Shown: positions 34,549 through 43,883 of the stretch, piece by piece
Position numbering within the stretch: the stretch's first letter is position 1
How the letters are laid out: each line of letters begins with the position of its first letter
NCBI RefSeq assembly: GCF_030646165.1
Contig: NZ_JAUTDO010000006.1
Span: 124,001-188,000 of the forward strand
Reading direction: 5' to 3'
Source: Conexibacter sp. CPCC 206217
GTDB lineage: Bacteria > Actinomycetota > Thermoleophilia > Solirubrobacterales > Solirubrobacteraceae
DNA: 64,000 bases
Program-made: the position numbers and the translations under genes
The notes under the pieces: model-generated
Databases searched by the model: none
What the model saw: the letters and a program-made list of their open reading frames with translations, nothing else
What the model was told of the DNA's origin: nothing

Positions 34549-34623
34549 GCCGCCGCATCGAGCCCAGCCAGACCCTGCTGGAGCCACCCTCGACGGGGTC
34601 CGTTCGCGCACGCTGCACGCGAC

Positions 34624-34629
34624 TACGTT
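34624..34629 (+). promoter_or_regulatory. -10 element TACGTT of the alcohol dehydrogenase gene (leaderless)
   Basis: TACGTT ends 7 nt before the ATG at 34637. Confidence 0.5.
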
Positions 34630-34636
34630 CGGCGAC

Positions 34637-35683
34637 ATGTCCATTCCCACACCAGCGTTCGCAGCCCCGTCGGCCGGCGTGATCCCGCAGCCGACGACGA
34701 TCCAGCGGCGCGACGTCGGCGCGCACGACGTGCTGATCGACATCGCCTTCTGCGGCATCTGCCACACCGACATCCACCAGGTCCACGACGACTGGGGCGT
34801 CGGGATCTTCCCGATGGTGCCGGGCCACGAGATCGCCGGCACGGTCGCGCAGGTCGGCGCCGAGGTGAGGAAGTTCGCCGTCGGCGACCGCGTCGGCGTC
34901 GGTTGCTTCGTCGACTCCTGCGGCGCGTGCGAGTACTGCACGGCGGGCGAGGAGCAGTTCTGCGCGAGACTCGTGCTGACGTACAGCAGCCTCGACCACG
35001 ACGGCAACCCGACCGACGGCGGCTACAGCCAGCGGATCGTCGTCAGCGACAGATTCGTCGTCGCGATCCCGGACGCGCTGGAGCTGGCCGACGCGGCGCC
35101 GCTGCTGTGCGCGGGCATCACAACGTACACGCCGCTCGAGCGCGGCGAGATCGCCGGCAAGCAGGTCGCGATCGTCGGGATGGGCGGGCTCGGCCACGTC
35201 GGCGTGCAGCTCGCGAAGGCGATGGGCGCCGAGGTGACGGTGATCAGCCAGACGCTCTCCAAGCGCGACGATGGCCTCAGACTCGGCGCGTCGCACTACT
35301 ACGCCAGCTCCGACCCGCGGACGTTCGCGGAGCTCGCCGGCAGATTCGAGCTGATCCTCAACACGGTCGGGGCGAGCCTCGAACTCGATCCCTACCTGAC
35401 GCTGCTGCACGCCGACGGCGCGCTCGTCAACGTCGGGATCCCGCCCGAGCAGACGTCGTACACGCCGATGCTGCTGGCGCTGATGCGGCGCAGCATCACG
35501 GGCGCCAACACCGGCGGCATCCGCGACACGCAGGCGATGCTCGACTTCTGCGCCGAGCACGGCGTCCGCCCCTGGATCGAGCAGATCGGCGCTGACGGCA
35601 TCGCGGACGCGTACGAGCGGATCGCCGCCAGCAGAGCGCGCTACCGCGTCGTGATCGACGCCGCGACGTTCGCGCAGGCGTAG
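34637..35683 (+). CDS. Zinc-dependent alcohol dehydrogenase (CAD/YahK-like)
   Basis: A 348-residue MDR enzyme reducing aldehydes with NADPH. Catalytic zinc ligands are Cys39 (CGICHTD), His64-Glu65 (GHE) and a later Cys near residue 155 (LLCAGITTYTPL); the structural zinc is Cys95/98/101/109 (CGACEYCTAGEEQFC). The cofactor loop GMGGLGHVGVQLAKAMG marks the cinnamyl-alcohol-dehydrogenase branch. Divergent from an XRE/MmyB regulator across 101 bp, the usual partnership for such ADHs. Confidence 0.93.
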   Translation: MSIPTPAFAAPSAGVIPQPTTIQRRDVGAHDVLIDIAFCGICHTDIHQVHDDWGVGIFPMVPGHEIAGTVAQVGAEVRKFAVGDRVGVGCFVDSCGACEYCTAGEEQFCARLVLTYSSLDHDGNPTDGGYSQRIVVSDRFVVAIPDALELADAAPLLCAGITTYTPLERGEIAGKQVAIVGMGGLGHVGVQLAKAMGAEVTVISQTLSKRDDGLRLGASHYYASSDPRTFAELAGRFELILNTVGASLELDPYLTLLHADGALVNVGIPPEQTSYTPMLLALMRRSITGANTGGIRDTQAMLDFCAEHGVRPWIEQIGADGIADAYERIAASRARYRVVIDAATFAQA

Positions 35684-35748
35684 GCGCGCGTCGCACCGAA
35701 CGAGCAGCGGCACTCTCGGTACCGCAGCGGTTCGAAAAGCGGCGTTGC

Positions 35749-37197
35749 TCAGCGGCGCGGGCGCCAGGCGACTTCGGCTTCGCCCAACGGCGTCGCGGGC
35801 GGGGCGCCGTGGAGGTACTCCGCGGCTATCGCGCCCCAGTCGGCGCCGGCGCGCAGCTGGCCGAGCACGACGGCGACGATCCCGTGCATGCGGCGGATCA
35901 GCAGCGCGTCGGGCGGCAGCGTGAACTGGTTCATCTGCGTTCTGATCGCGGCGCGCTGCTCCGCGTCGGGACGCTCGCGCCCGCGTCCGTCGGCGCCCCC
36001 GGGGCCGCCCGGGCCGCCGCGCGCGTCGTCCGGCGTGAAGCGGCGCTCGCCCGGCACGGCGTACCACTTGATCGCCATCCGCATCAGTCTCAGCGCGAAG
36101 TCGGCGTCGACCGCGTCGGCGCGGTCGCGGGGGAGGTAGCCGCCGGTCCGCAGCGCCGTCTTCAGCGCCGCCGCGTCCTTGTCGCGCACGGCGCGGGCGA
36201 TCGCGCGCTCGTCGTCGACGCGGTTGGCGTCGACGTCGCGCAGCAGGCCGAAGTCGAGGAAGCAGACGCGGCCGTCGGCGCACAGCAGGTAGTTGCCGGG
36301 GTGAGGGTCGCCGAGCGCGATCCGCTCGCGGTACAGCAGCCCGAAGAAGAAGCGGAAGACGATCTCCGCGTAGCGGTCCCTGACCGGCTCCCCGGCGCGG
36401 CGGACCGCCTCGAAGCGCTCGCCCTCGACGTACTCGGAGACGAGCACGCGCCGCGTCGAGAGCTCGGTGTGGACGTGCGGGACGCGCACGAACGGGTGGC
36501 CGCGCAGCAGCCGCTCGATGCGGCGGTGGTTCTGCGCCTCCAGCTCGTAGTCGAGCTCCTCGCCGATCCGCTCGCGCATCTCGCCCGACAGCGCCTTCGC
36601 GTCGAGGCCGGGCGCGAGCCGCTTGACGAGCGGCAGCAGCAGCGTCGCGTTGCGCAGGTCGGTCTCGACCGCCTCCGCGACGCCGGGGTACTGGACCTTG
36701 ACGACCACGTCGTCGCCGTCGAGCGTCGTGGCGCGGTGGACCTGGCCGATCGAGGCGGCGGCGAACGCGCGCTCGTCGAAATCGGAGAAGACGCGGCTGA
36801 GCGGCCCGCCCAGCTCCTTGCGCAGCAGCTTCTCGAGGTCGGCGAAGGCGACCGGCGGCACGTCGTCGCGCAGCGCCGCGAGTCTGCGCTGCAGCTCGTC
36901 CTGCTGCTCCTCGGGCAGGCCGTCGAACTCGACCATCGAGATCATCTGGCCGACCTTCATCGCCGCGCCGCGCATCTGCCCGAGCTGCTCGACGAGCTGG
37001 TTGACGAGCGCCGCGGTGCGGTCGTTCTGCGCCTCCGCGGCGCGCTCGGGCGTGCGCATGCGATTCGCGGTCCGCATCCCCGCCCACCGCAGCCCCTGCC
37101 CGGCGACGAGCCCGCCGACCCGCGCCGTCCGCGCGACCCGGCCGGTCGGAAGTCTGCCGGCCTCGGGCTGTACGTCCTCGTCGGGCTCGGCACTCAC
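35749..37197 (-). CDS. ABC1/AarF (UbiB-like) atypical kinase
   Basis: A 482-residue UbiB-family protein. Hallmarks are the KxGQ helix (GAAMKVGQMIS), the Ala-rich nucleotide loop AAASIGQVHRA in place of a Gly loop, VVVKVQYPG with the Lys, GDPHPGN catalytic loop and LDFG metal-binding motif. Family members act as ATPases or kinases supporting isoprenoid lipid/quinone metabolism. A Gly/Pro insertion (GGPGGPGGADGRG) interrupts the C-terminal lobe. Start is GTG with TACCCT 6 nt upstream. Confidence 0.92.
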   Translation of the reverse strand: MSAEPDEDVQPEAGRLPTGRVARTARVGGLVAGQGLRWAGMRTANRMRTPERAAEAQNDRTAALVNQLVEQLGQMRGAAMKVGQMISMVEFDGLPEEQQDELQRRLAALRDDVPPVAFADLEKLLRKELGGPLSRVFSDFDERAFAAASIGQVHRATTLDGDDVVVKVQYPGVAEAVETDLRNATLLLPLVKRLAPGLDAKALSGEMRERIGEELDYELEAQNHRRIERLLRGHPFVRVPHVHTELSTRRVLVSEYVEGERFEAVRRAGEPVRDRYAEIVFRFFFGLLYRERIALGDPHPGNYLLCADGRVCFLDFGLLRDVDANRVDDERAIARAVRDKDAAALKTALRTGGYLPRDRADAVDADFALRLMRMAIKWYAVPGERRFTPDDARGGPGGPGGADGRGRERPDAEQRAAIRTQMNQFTLPPDALLIRRMHGIVAVVLGQLRAGADWGAIAAEYLHGAPPATPLGEAEVAWRPRR

Positions 37198-37203
37198 GCT
37201 TGG

Positions 37204-37209
37204 AGGGTA
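37204..37209 (-). promoter_or_regulatory. -10 element TACCCT of the ABC1 kinase gene (leaderless)
   Basis: TACCCT ends 6 nt before the GTG start on the minus strand. Confidence 0.5.
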
Positions 37210-37302
37210 GCGGGGCAGGCGCAGTAGCCTGTGGCCGACGCCGCCAGCGCAGGCGTGTCAGCGCCGCTCGTTCTTTCGTGTCTCACCTTCGAGGAGGTCC
37301 GC

Positions 37303-38847
37303 ATGTCTGAAGCTCAGCGTCCCAACATCCTGGTCATCTGGGGAGATGACATCGGGATCTCGAATCTGAGCTGCTACAGCGACGGGTTGATGGGCTATCG
37401 GACGCCGAACATCGACCGGATCGCGGACGAGGGGATGCGCTTCACGGACTCCTACGGCGAGCAGAGCTGCACGGCGGGCCGGTCGTCGTTCATCACCGGG
37501 CAGAGCGTGTTCCGAACCGGCCTGAGCAAGGTCGGGATGCCGGGCGCGGACGTCGGCCTGCAGGCGGAGGATCCGACGATCGCGGAGCTGCTGAAGCCGC
37601 TGGGGTACGCGACGGGGCAGTTCGGCAAGAACCACCTCGGCGATCTGAACAAGTACCTGCCGACGGTGCACGGCTTCGACGAGTTCTTCGGCAACCTCTA
37701 CCACCTCAACGCGGAAGAGGAGCCGGAGTCGCCGAACTGGCCGCCGGCCGACGACTTCCCGGGCTTCAACGAGCGCTTCCGACCGCGCGGCGTGATCCAT
37801 TCGTGGGCGACTGACGAGGACGATCCGGCCGAGGACCCGCGCTACGGGCGCGTCGGGCGTCAGCGGATCGAGGACACCGGGCCGCTGACGAGAAAGCGGA
37901 TGCAGACGATCGACGACGAGGTGCTCGACCACGCGATCGACTTCCTCGACCGCCAGGCCGCCGCGGACACCCCGTTCTTCTGCTGGTTCAACACCACGCA
38001 CATGCACTTCCGCACGCACCCGAAGCCGGAGAGCGTCGGACAGGCAGGACGGTGGCAGTCGCCCTACCACGACACGATGATCGACCACGACAAGGTCGTC
38101 GGAACGCTGCTCGACAAGCTCGACGCGCTTGGCCTGGCCGAAGACACGATCGTGATCTACAGCACCGACAACGGGCCGCACATGAACAGCTGGCCCGACG
38201 CCGGCATGACGCCGTTTCGCAGCGAGAAGAACACCAACTGGGAGGGCGCGTTCCGCGTCCCGCAGCTGATCCGCTGGCCGGGCCGGATCGCGCCGGGGTC
38301 GATCTCCAACGAGATCGTCCAGCACCATGACTGGCTGCCGACGTTCCTGTCGGCGGCCGGCGAGCCGGAGATCGTCGACAAGCTGAAGGCCGGCCACACG
38401 ATCGGCGACACCACCTACAGGGTCCACGTCGACGGGTACGACCTGCTGCCGCACCTGACCGGCGCGGCCGACAGATCGCCGCGCAAGGGGTTCATGTACT
38501 TCTCCGACGACGGCGACGTGCTCGCGCTGCGCTTCGACAACTGGAAGGTCGTCTTCATGGAGCAGCGCGCGCAGGGCACGCTGCAGGTCTGGGCCGAGCC
38601 GTTCGTCACGCTGCGCGTGCCCAAGCTCTACAACCTGCGGACCGACCCGTACGAGCGCGCCGACGTCACGTCGAACACCTACTACGACTGGCTGTTCGAC
38701 AACGACTACATCATCCTCGCGGCCTCGACGCTCGTCGCGCAGGTGCTGGAGACGTTCCAGGAGTTTCCGCCGCGTCAGAAGGCCGCGAGCTTCACGATCG
38801 ACCAGGTCGTCGCGAAGCTGGAGACCGTGCTGACCTCGGGACGATGA
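37303..38847 (+). CDS. Type I sulfatase (arylsulfatase family)
   Basis: A 514-residue sulfatase hydrolysing sulfate esters. Metal ligands lie in VIWGDDIG near the N-terminus and YSTDNGPH (about residues 285-292). The formylglycine site is SCTAGRSSFITGQ with Cys56, the C-x-A-x-R variant modified by FGE. No signal peptide is visible, so it appears cytoplasmic, implying the sulfate ester is imported first. GAGGAGGT (37291-37298) precedes the ATG. The stop overlaps the next gene, an FGE homologue, by 4 bp: the cell makes the enzyme and its activator together. Confidence 0.94.
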   Translation: MSEAQRPNILVIWGDDIGISNLSCYSDGLMGYRTPNIDRIADEGMRFTDSYGEQSCTAGRSSFITGQSVFRTGLSKVGMPGADVGLQAEDPTIAELLKPLGYATGQFGKNHLGDLNKYLPTVHGFDEFFGNLYHLNAEEEPESPNWPPADDFPGFNERFRPRGVIHSWATDEDDPAEDPRYGRVGRQRIEDTGPLTRKRMQTIDDEVLDHAIDFLDRQAAADTPFFCWFNTTHMHFRTHPKPESVGQAGRWQSPYHDTMIDHDKVVGTLLDKLDALGLAEDTIVIYSTDNGPHMNSWPDAGMTPFRSEKNTNWEGAFRVPQLIRWPGRIAPGSISNEIVQHHDWLPTFLSAAGEPEIVDKLKAGHTIGDTTYRVHVDGYDLLPHLTGAADRSPRKGFMYFSDDGDVLALRFDNWKVVFMEQRAQGTLQVWAEPFVTLRVPKLYNLRTDPYERADVTSNTYYDWLFDNDYIILAASTLVAQVLETFQEFPPRQKAASFTIDQVVAKLETVLTSGR

Positions 38848-39821
38848 GCGTGGCCGGGCCGGCCCCCGGCAGCGGTTCGGCGGCGGTCGCGGAGATGGCG
38901 TGGGTGCCGCAGGCGACCTTCCTGATGGGGTCCGACGCGCACTACCGCGAGGAGGCGCCGGCCCACTCCGTCACGGTCAGCGGGTTCTGGATCGACCGCC
39001 ACCAGGTCACCAACCGCGACTTCGCCGCCTTCGTCGCGCAGACCGGGTACGTGACCGTCGCCGAGCGGCCGCTGGACCCGGCGGACTTCCCGGGCGCGCC
39101 CGCCGAGAACCTCGTGCCCGGGTCGCTCGTCTTCCGGCGCACGCCCGGTCCGGTCGACCTGCGCCACCTGTCGCAGTGGTGGGCATGGGCCCCTGGGGCG
39201 TGCTGGCGGCGCCCGGAGGGACCGGGCTCGTCACTGGACGGGCGCGAGCGGCACCCGGTCGTGCATGTCGCGTACGAGGACGCCGAGCGGTTCGCCGCGT
39301 GGGCTGACAAGACGCTGCCGACGGAGGCGCAGTGGGAGCTGGCGGCTCGCGGCGGGCTGGACGGGACGACGTACACGTGGGGGAACGAGCCCGAGCCGCG
39401 CGGCGAGCGGCTGGCGAACTACTGGCACGGTGACTTTCCCTGGCGGCCGGCGCCCGGCTACGGCCGCACGACACCGGTCGGCTCGTTCCCCGCCAACGGC
39501 TCGGGCGTGTTCGACATGGCGGGCAACGTCTGGGAATGGACCGCGGACTGGTTCTCGTCGCGCCACCCTGAGCCGGCGGGGAGCCCGTGTTGCGTGCCGC
39601 GCGACCCGCGCGGCGGGCCGGAGCGCGACAGCCTCGACCCCGCCCAGCCGCAGTTCGAAGTGGCACGCAAGGTCATCAAGGGCGGTTCGTTCCTGTGCGC
39701 CGACAGCTACTGCCTGCGTTACCGCCCCGCCGCCCGCCGCCCCCAGATGGTCGACACCGGCATGAGTCACATCGGCTTCCGCTGCGCCTTGCATGGCGCA
39801 ATGTTGCAGTTGACGCACTAG
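38844..39821 (+). CDS. Formylglycine-generating enzyme (SUMF1/FGE)
   Basis: A 325-residue FGE-sulfatase domain protein that oxidises the sulfatase Cys to formylglycine. Family marks are WVPQATFLMGSD at the start, TLPTEAQWELAARGG, VFDMAGNVWEWTADWF and the copper/redox pair Cys285 and Cys290 in GSFLCADSYCLRYRPAAR, aligned with the human SUMF1 active site. ATGA overlap with the upstream sulfatase. Two IclR-like dyads begin in its last codons and continue past the stop. Confidence 0.95.
   Translation: MSVAGPAPGSGSAAVAEMAWVPQATFLMGSDAHYREEAPAHSVTVSGFWIDRHQVTNRDFAAFVAQTGYVTVAERPLDPADFPGAPAENLVPGSLVFRRTPGPVDLRHLSQWWAWAPGACWRRPEGPGSSLDGRERHPVVHVAYEDAERFAAWADKTLPTEAQWELAARGGLDGTTYTWGNEPEPRGERLANYWHGDFPWRPAPGYGRTTPVGSFPANGSGVFDMAGNVWEWTADWFSSRHPEPAGSPCCVPRDPRGGPERDSLDPAQPQFEVARKVIKGGSFLCADSYCLRYRPAARRPQMVDTGMSHIGFRCALHGAMLQLTH
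39804..39818. promoter_or_regulatory. IclR-type dyad S1 (TTGCA-GTTGA-CGCAC)
   Basis: Fits TTGCR-N5-YGCAN. It lies in the last codons of the FGE gene, 18 bp before S2 and upstream of the Usp-like gene. Confidence 0.45.
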
Positions 39822-39836
39822 TTGCGCTTGGCGCAG
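39822..39836. promoter_or_regulatory. IclR-type dyad S2 (TTGCG-CTTGG-CGCAG)
   Basis: Fits the same pattern; ends 5 bp before TACGGT (39842-39847), a probable -10 for the Usp-like gene, so it would sit at the -35. Confidence 0.5.
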
Positions 39837-39877
39837 CGTGGTACGGTGCTCTCTCGCGGTAGGAGAGAGGACCCACG

Positions 39878-40348
39878 ATGAACACCCTTGTGGTCGCGCT
39901 CGACGTCGATGGAGGCGTCGCGGCGCTGGAACTGGCGGCACGGCGCGCCTCGTCGGCGGAGGACCGCATCACGCTGCTCGCGTGCATGCGGCGTCCCCGG
40001 CTGCTGGCGCAGGCTGCCGGACTGCTGACCGGCGGCGGTGACGTGCTGGCCGACGAGCTGGACCGAGCAGCGCATGCGCGCCTGGCGGAGATCGATTCTG
40101 CCGTCCCGTGGGCGGGAGCGACTGAGCGCCTCGTGCGCCACGGACGCGCCGCCGACGCTGTTCGCGCAGCGCTGCGCGAGCGTGCGTTCGACATCGTCCT
40201 CGTGGGTGCGCCGGCCGATCCGGCCGCGGCCGCGGAGCTGCCCGCGCTGCGCACGCTCGTCGCGCGCAGCGGCGCCGTTCAGCTTGTCGGCGCGGCGGCG
40301 CGTGAGCGCGCCCGTCGGCCGGTCGCGACGGGCGTGCCGGTCGGCTAG
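39878..40348 (+). CDS. Small UspA-like protein
   Basis: A 156-residue protein with the alternating beta/alpha pattern of universal stress proteins (MNTLVVALDVDGG, AALELAARRAS, ITLLACMR, DIVLVGAPAD, SGAVQLVG). The ATP-binding G-2x-G-9x-G(S/T) motif is not seen, so it may be a non-nucleotide-binding member. AGGAGAGAGG precedes the ATG. Function unknown; its promoter region carries two of the six IclR-type dyads, linking it to the surrounding catabolic block. Confidence 0.75.
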   Translation: MNTLVVALDVDGGVAALELAARRASSAEDRITLLACMRRPRLLAQAAGLLTGGGDVLADELDRAAHARLAEIDSAVPWAGATERLVRHGRAADAVRAALRERAFDIVLVGAPADPAAAAELPALRTLVARSGAVQLVGAAARERARRPVATGVPVG

Positions 40349-40384
40349 TGGTGTGACCGGTTTCGTTTGCCGGGACCGGCGCTG

Positions 40385-41146
40385 TCATCGTCGCAGCCGG
40401 TCGATCGCGTCCTGCAGCAGGCGGCCGTTGCGCATCAGCGTCTCGTCGTCCATGCGGCCGGTGGGGGCGGAGATCGCGACGGCGCCGACGGGGACCTCGC
40501 CGATGTAGGCGGGGACCGCGACGCAGCTGACGCCCTCGACCGATTCGCCCCTCTCGGCCGCCCACCCGCGCTGGCGCGCGTCGCGGACCCTCTGGCGCAG
40601 CTCCAACGGCCCCGACGCCGCTCTGCGCGTGCCGCCGGAGTAGTCGATCCGGCCCAGCGCCGCGTCCAGCTCGGCCGCCGGCAGCGCCGACAGCCATGCG
40701 CGGCCGAGCGCCGAGGCGTGCATCGGGCGCACCGTCCCGAGCCGTTCGCGCACCGCGACGGTGTGGTCGCAGTCGAAGTAGCTGACGTAGACCATCACGT
40801 CGTTGGCCGGCGTCGCCAGCAGGGTCGACTCGCCGACCTCGTCGCGCAGCCGCTCGAGCACCGGGTTGATCGTCTCGTGCCAGTCGACGTGGCTCCCGTT
40901 CGCCATCCCGATGAAGCGCTCGGAGACGATTGCGTAGCGCTTGGAGCGGGGGTCGCGGCGGACGTAGCCGAGGTTCTCCAGCACCTGCAGCAGGCGCAGC
41001 GCGGTGCTGCGGTTGACGCTCAGCGCCGCCGCCGTCGCGGCCGCGGACTGCGGCCCGTGCGCGAGCAGTTCCAGCGCGTGCAGCCCGCGATCGAGCTGCG
41101 ACGCTCCGTTGCGCACCTCCCCAGTCTCCCTGTCCATCGCCGTCAT
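40385..41146 (-). CDS. IclR-family transcriptional regulator (first paralogue)
   Basis: A 253-residue IclR protein. N-terminal winged HTH (LELLAHGPQSAAATAAALSVNRSTALRL in outline) and a GAF-like effector domain (VLERLRDEVGESTLLATPAN, GTVRPMHASALGRAWLS, GVSCVAVPAYIGEVPVGAVAISAPTG by segments). It is strongly similar to the second IclR at 42994. TAATGT 7 nt before the ATG fits a leaderless start and sits inside dyad S3, so it should repress itself. Divergent from the GMC oxidoreductase. Confidence 0.93.
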   Translation of the reverse strand: MTAMDRETGEVRNGASQLDRGLHALELLAHGPQSAAATAAALSVNRSTALRLLQVLENLGYVRRDPRSKRYAIVSERFIGMANGSHVDWHETINPVLERLRDEVGESTLLATPANDVMVYVSYFDCDHTVAVRERLGTVRPMHASALGRAWLSALPAAELDAALGRIDYSGGTRRAASGPLELRQRVRDARQRGWAAERGESVEGVSCVAVPAYIGEVPVGAVAISAPTGRMDDETLMRNGRLLQDAIDRLRR

Positions 41147-41149
41147 CAG

Positions 41150-41164
41150 TTGCACATTATGCAA
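41150..41164. promoter_or_regulatory. IclR-type dyad S3 (TTGCA-CATTA-TGCAA)
   Basis: A perfect inverted repeat overlapping the -10 (41154-41159, minus strand, TAATGT) of the adjacent IclR gene. Confidence 0.6.
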
Positions 41165-41221
41165 CGTGATGCATGAGATCACCACCCGACCCGCCAAATA
41201 AGTTGCGTGAGGCGTTTGATG

Positions 41222-41236
41222 TTGCGTAAGATGCAC
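41222..41236. promoter_or_regulatory. IclR-type dyad S4 (TTGCG-TAAGA-TGCAC)
   Basis: Near-perfect dyad overlapping the GMC -10 hexamer TAAGAT (41227-41232), placed to control that gene. Confidence 0.55.
41227..41232 (+). promoter_or_regulatory. -10 element TAAGAT of the GMC gene (leaderless)
   Basis: TAAGAT ends 6 nt before the ATG at 41239. Confidence 0.5.
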
Positions 41237-41238
41237 AA

Positions 41239-42906
41239 ATGACCGATTTCCTCATCGTCGGCGGCGGGTCCGCCGGCTGCGTGCTCGCGAACCGGCTCAG
41301 CGCCACCGGCGCCGAGGTCCGGCTGGTCGAGTCCGGACGCGACACGCCTCCCGGCGCCGTGCCCGCCGACGTCGAGGACCTCTACCCGCGCTCCTACTAC
41401 AACAGCGCCTACATGTGGCGTGGCCTGCAGGCCGACCAGGGCGGCGACGGCAGCGGCGTCAAGAGCGACTTCCTGCAGGGCCGGGTGATGGGCGGCGGCT
41501 CGTCGGTGATGGGGATGATGGCCGTGCGCGGCCTGCCGGGCGACTACGACCGCTGGAACGTGCGCGGCTGGGCGTGGGACGACGTGCTGCCGTACTTTCG
41601 CCGGCTGGAGAGCGACCGCGACTTCGGCGGCCCGCTGCACGGCGCCGACGGGCCGGTCGCGATCCGCCGCCATCGCGTCGAGGAGTGGCCGCCGTTCTGC
41701 CGCGCCGTCGGCGCGGCGGCCGAGCGCCGCGGCTGGGCCCTCGTCGACGACATGAACGGCAGCTTCGAGGACGGCTACTGCCGGATCCCGATCAGCGGCA
41801 CGCTCGCCGGCCGCGTCTCGTCTGCCTCCGCCTACCTCGATGCGCACACGCGCGCGCGGCCGAACCTGACGATCGAGGCGCGGACGACCGTCGAGCGGCT
41901 GCTGTTCGAGGGCGATCGCTGCGTCGGCGTCACCGTCGTCACGCGCGACGGACGCCGCGAGGCGCGTCACGCGCAACACGTCGTGCTGTCCGCCGGGGCG
42001 ATCCACTCGCCGGTGCTGCTGCAGCGCTCGGGCGTCGGGCCGGCGGCGCTGCTGAAGCGGCTCGGCGTGACGCCGCTGCTGGCGCGCGAGGGGGTCGGCG
42101 CGAACCTGCAGAACCATCCGATCGCGTACCTCGCGACGCATCTGACCGAGCGGGCGCGCCAGTCGCCGCTGCTGCGCCCGCAGTTCAACGCCGGCCTGCG
42201 CTGGAGCTCGGCGCTGGACGGCGGCAGCGACGGCGACATGATGACGCTGGTGATCAACAAGTCCTCCTGGCACGGCCTCGGCGAGGCGGTCGCCAGCGTC
42301 GGGACCTGCCTCGTCGCGCCGCACTCGCGCGGCAGCGTGGCGGCGACCTCCGCGCATCACGACGGCGCCGCGCCGGACGTCCGCTTCCGCATGCTGACCG
42401 ATCCGCGCGACATGGAGCGGATGGTCGCGGGGCTGCAGCTGGCGGTCGAGCTGATGGGCGACGAGGCGGTGCGCGGGCTGCGCCACGAGCTGTTCGCGGC
42501 GGGCTTCTCGCGCGTCGTGCGGCGGCTGAACCAGCCGGGACTCGCGAACCTGCTCGTGACGCGCGCGATCGCTGGCCTGCTCGACGGCCCCGACCAGCTG
42601 CGGCGGCTGATGATCACGTACGGGATCGCCGAGCGCGACGTCGACGAGCAGCGGATGCGCACGCGCGAATGGGCGGCGGCGACGGTGCGCAGACGGACGT
42701 TCGGCACCTATCACCCGGCCGGCACGTGCCGGATGGGCGCGGCGTCCGACGACGGCGCGGTCGTCGATCCGCGCTGCGCCGTGCACGGCCTGCAGGGACT
42801 CAGCGTCGTCGACGCCTCGATCATGCCGGCGGTCCCGCGCGGCAACACGAACATCCCGGCGATCATGGTCGCCGAGCGCGCGGCAGAGCTGTTGGCGGCG
42901 GGCTGA
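41239..42906 (+). CDS. GMC-family FAD oxidoreductase (choline dehydrogenase-like)
   Basis: A 555-residue flavoprotein. The ADP-binding loop is [16 protein letters not shown] (residues 5-20), GMC signature 1 region [18 protein letters not shown], signature 2 [19 protein letters not shown], and the C-terminal active-site His/His or His/Asn pair [12 protein letters not shown] and [11 protein letters not shown]. These enzymes oxidise alcohols (choline, sugars, polyols) to carbonyls. Flanked by two IclR paralogues and upstream of the BKACE-ABC block, it is a candidate first oxidation step. Confidence 0.93.
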   Translation: MTDFLIVGGGSAGCVLANRLSATGAEVRLVESGRDTPPGAVPADVEDLYPRSYYNSAYMWRGLQADQGGDGSGVKSDFLQGRVMGGGSSVMGMMAVRGLPGDYDRWNVRGWAWDDVLPYFRRLESDRDFGGPLHGADGPVAIRRHRVEEWPPFCRAVGAAAERRGWALVDDMNGSFEDGYCRIPISGTLAGRVSSASAYLDAHTRARPNLTIEARTTVERLLFEGDRCVGVTVVTRDGRREARHAQHVVLSAGAIHSPVLLQRSGVGPAALLKRLGVTPLLAREGVGANLQNHPIAYLATHLTERARQSPLLRPQFNAGLRWSSALDGGSDGDMMTLVINKSSWHGLGEAVASVGTCLVAPHSRGSVAATSAHHDGAAPDVRFRMLTDPRDMERMVAGLQLAVELMGDEAVRGLRHELFAAGFSRVVRRLNQPGLANLLVTRAIAGLLDGPDQLRRLMITYGIAERDVDEQRMRTREWAAATVRRRTFGTYHPAGTCRMGAASDDGAVVDPRCAVHGLQGLSVVDASIMPAVPRGNTNIPAIMVAERAAELLAAG

Positions 42907-42993
42907 CGGCGGGTCGGTGCGAGCGTGGCCGGCAAGCGGCGGCGGGGCTGCGGCGATCGTGGGCGGCGTCCGCACGACGCGCGCGCCGACCGG

Positions 42994-43785
42994 CTAGCTG
43001 GCCGAGTCGTCCCGCAGCGGCGCGAACGCGTCGATCAGCAGCGCGCCGGTGCGCTCCAGGACGTCCTCGCCCATCCGCACGGCCGGGCCGGAGACGGCGA
43101 CGGAGCCGACCGGCGTGCGGCCGATCCAGGCCGGCACCGCGACGCACGAGACGCCGGGCAGCGACTCCTCGTAGTCGGTCGCGAAGCCGCGCTCGCGCGC
43201 CTCCTGCACGCGTGCACGCAGCTCCAGCGGGCCTCTCGGGGCGTGCTCGGTGCCGCCGGCGTAGTCGATCTCGCCGAGCGCCGCGTCCAGGCGCGCCTCC
43301 GGCAGCGACGACAGCCACGCCTTGCCGATCGCGGAGGCGTGCATCGGGCGCACCGTGCCGAGGTTCTCGCGCACGGCGACCGTCTGCGTCGAGCCGAAGA
43401 ACGTCACGTAGACCATCACGCCGGTCGCGGGCGTCGCCAGCAGGGTCGATTCGCCGACCTCGTCGCGGATCCGTTCGAGGATCGGGTTGATCGTCTCGTG
43501 CCAGTCCTTGTGATGGTCGGAGGAGGCGAGTGAGAGGAAGCGCTCGGCGACGACCTCGTAGCGCTTGGTGCGGAGGTTGCGCCGCACGTAGCCGAGGCTC
43601 TCGAGGTCCTGCAGCAGGCGCAGGCCGGTGCTGCGGTTGACGCCGAGCGTGGCGCCGATCTCGGCGGCGCTGCGGGGCTGCGCGGCGAGCAGCTCCAGCG
43701 TGCGCAGGCCGCGATCGAGCTGTGAGCCGCGCGGGCGCGGCTCCTCGGTGGGCGGTGATCTCTTCGCTGTCGGCACGGTTGGCAC
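42994..43785 (-). CDS. IclR-family transcriptional regulator (second paralogue)
   Basis: A 263-residue IclR protein very similar to the one at 40385-41146 (shared WHETINP, RDEVGESTLLATPA, GTVRPMHAS, DYAGGT/DYSGGT, GVSCVAVPA). Its HTH is SAAEIGATLGVNRSTGLRLL. Start GTG at 43785 with AAGGGG 5 nt upstream; GTG 43776 is possible. Divergent from the BKACE gene across 159 bp that hold dyads S5 and S6. The two paralogues probably read the same DNA site, perhaps with different effectors. Confidence 0.92.
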   Translation of the reverse strand: MPTVPTAKRSPPTEEPRPRGSQLDRGLRTLELLAAQPRSAAEIGATLGVNRSTGLRLLQDLESLGYVRRNLRTKRYEVVAERFLSLASSDHHKDWHETINPILERIRDEVGESTLLATPATGVMVYVTFFGSTQTVAVRENLGTVRPMHASAIGKAWLSSLPEARLDAALGEIDYAGGTEHAPRGPLELRARVQEARERGFATDYEESLPGVSCVAVPAWIGRTPVGSVAVSGPAVRMGEDVLERTGALLIDAFAPLRDDSAS

Positions 43786-43802
43786 AGTACCCCTTCTTGA
43801 TG

Positions 43803-43817
43803 TTGCGTATCGCGCAA
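43803..43817. promoter_or_regulatory. IclR-type dyad S5 (TTGCG-TATCG-CGCAA)
   Basis: A perfect dyad, extended to GTTGCG/CGCAAC (43802-43818), 17 bp from the IclR start. Confidence 0.65.
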
Positions 43818-43883
43818 CAGAGTAGCAAATTCCTACTTGACAACTGAGGGGCGTTGCGAGAATGTTGGGCTATACGCACCACG

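Noticed and set aside
34564-34581. CCAGC-N8-GCTGG between the second XRE gene and the alcohol dehydrogenase, compared with the operators at 16.6 kb
   Set aside because: Arms are only 5 bp, and the spacing differs from CCAGGGA-N7-TCCCTGG; chance is likely in this composition.
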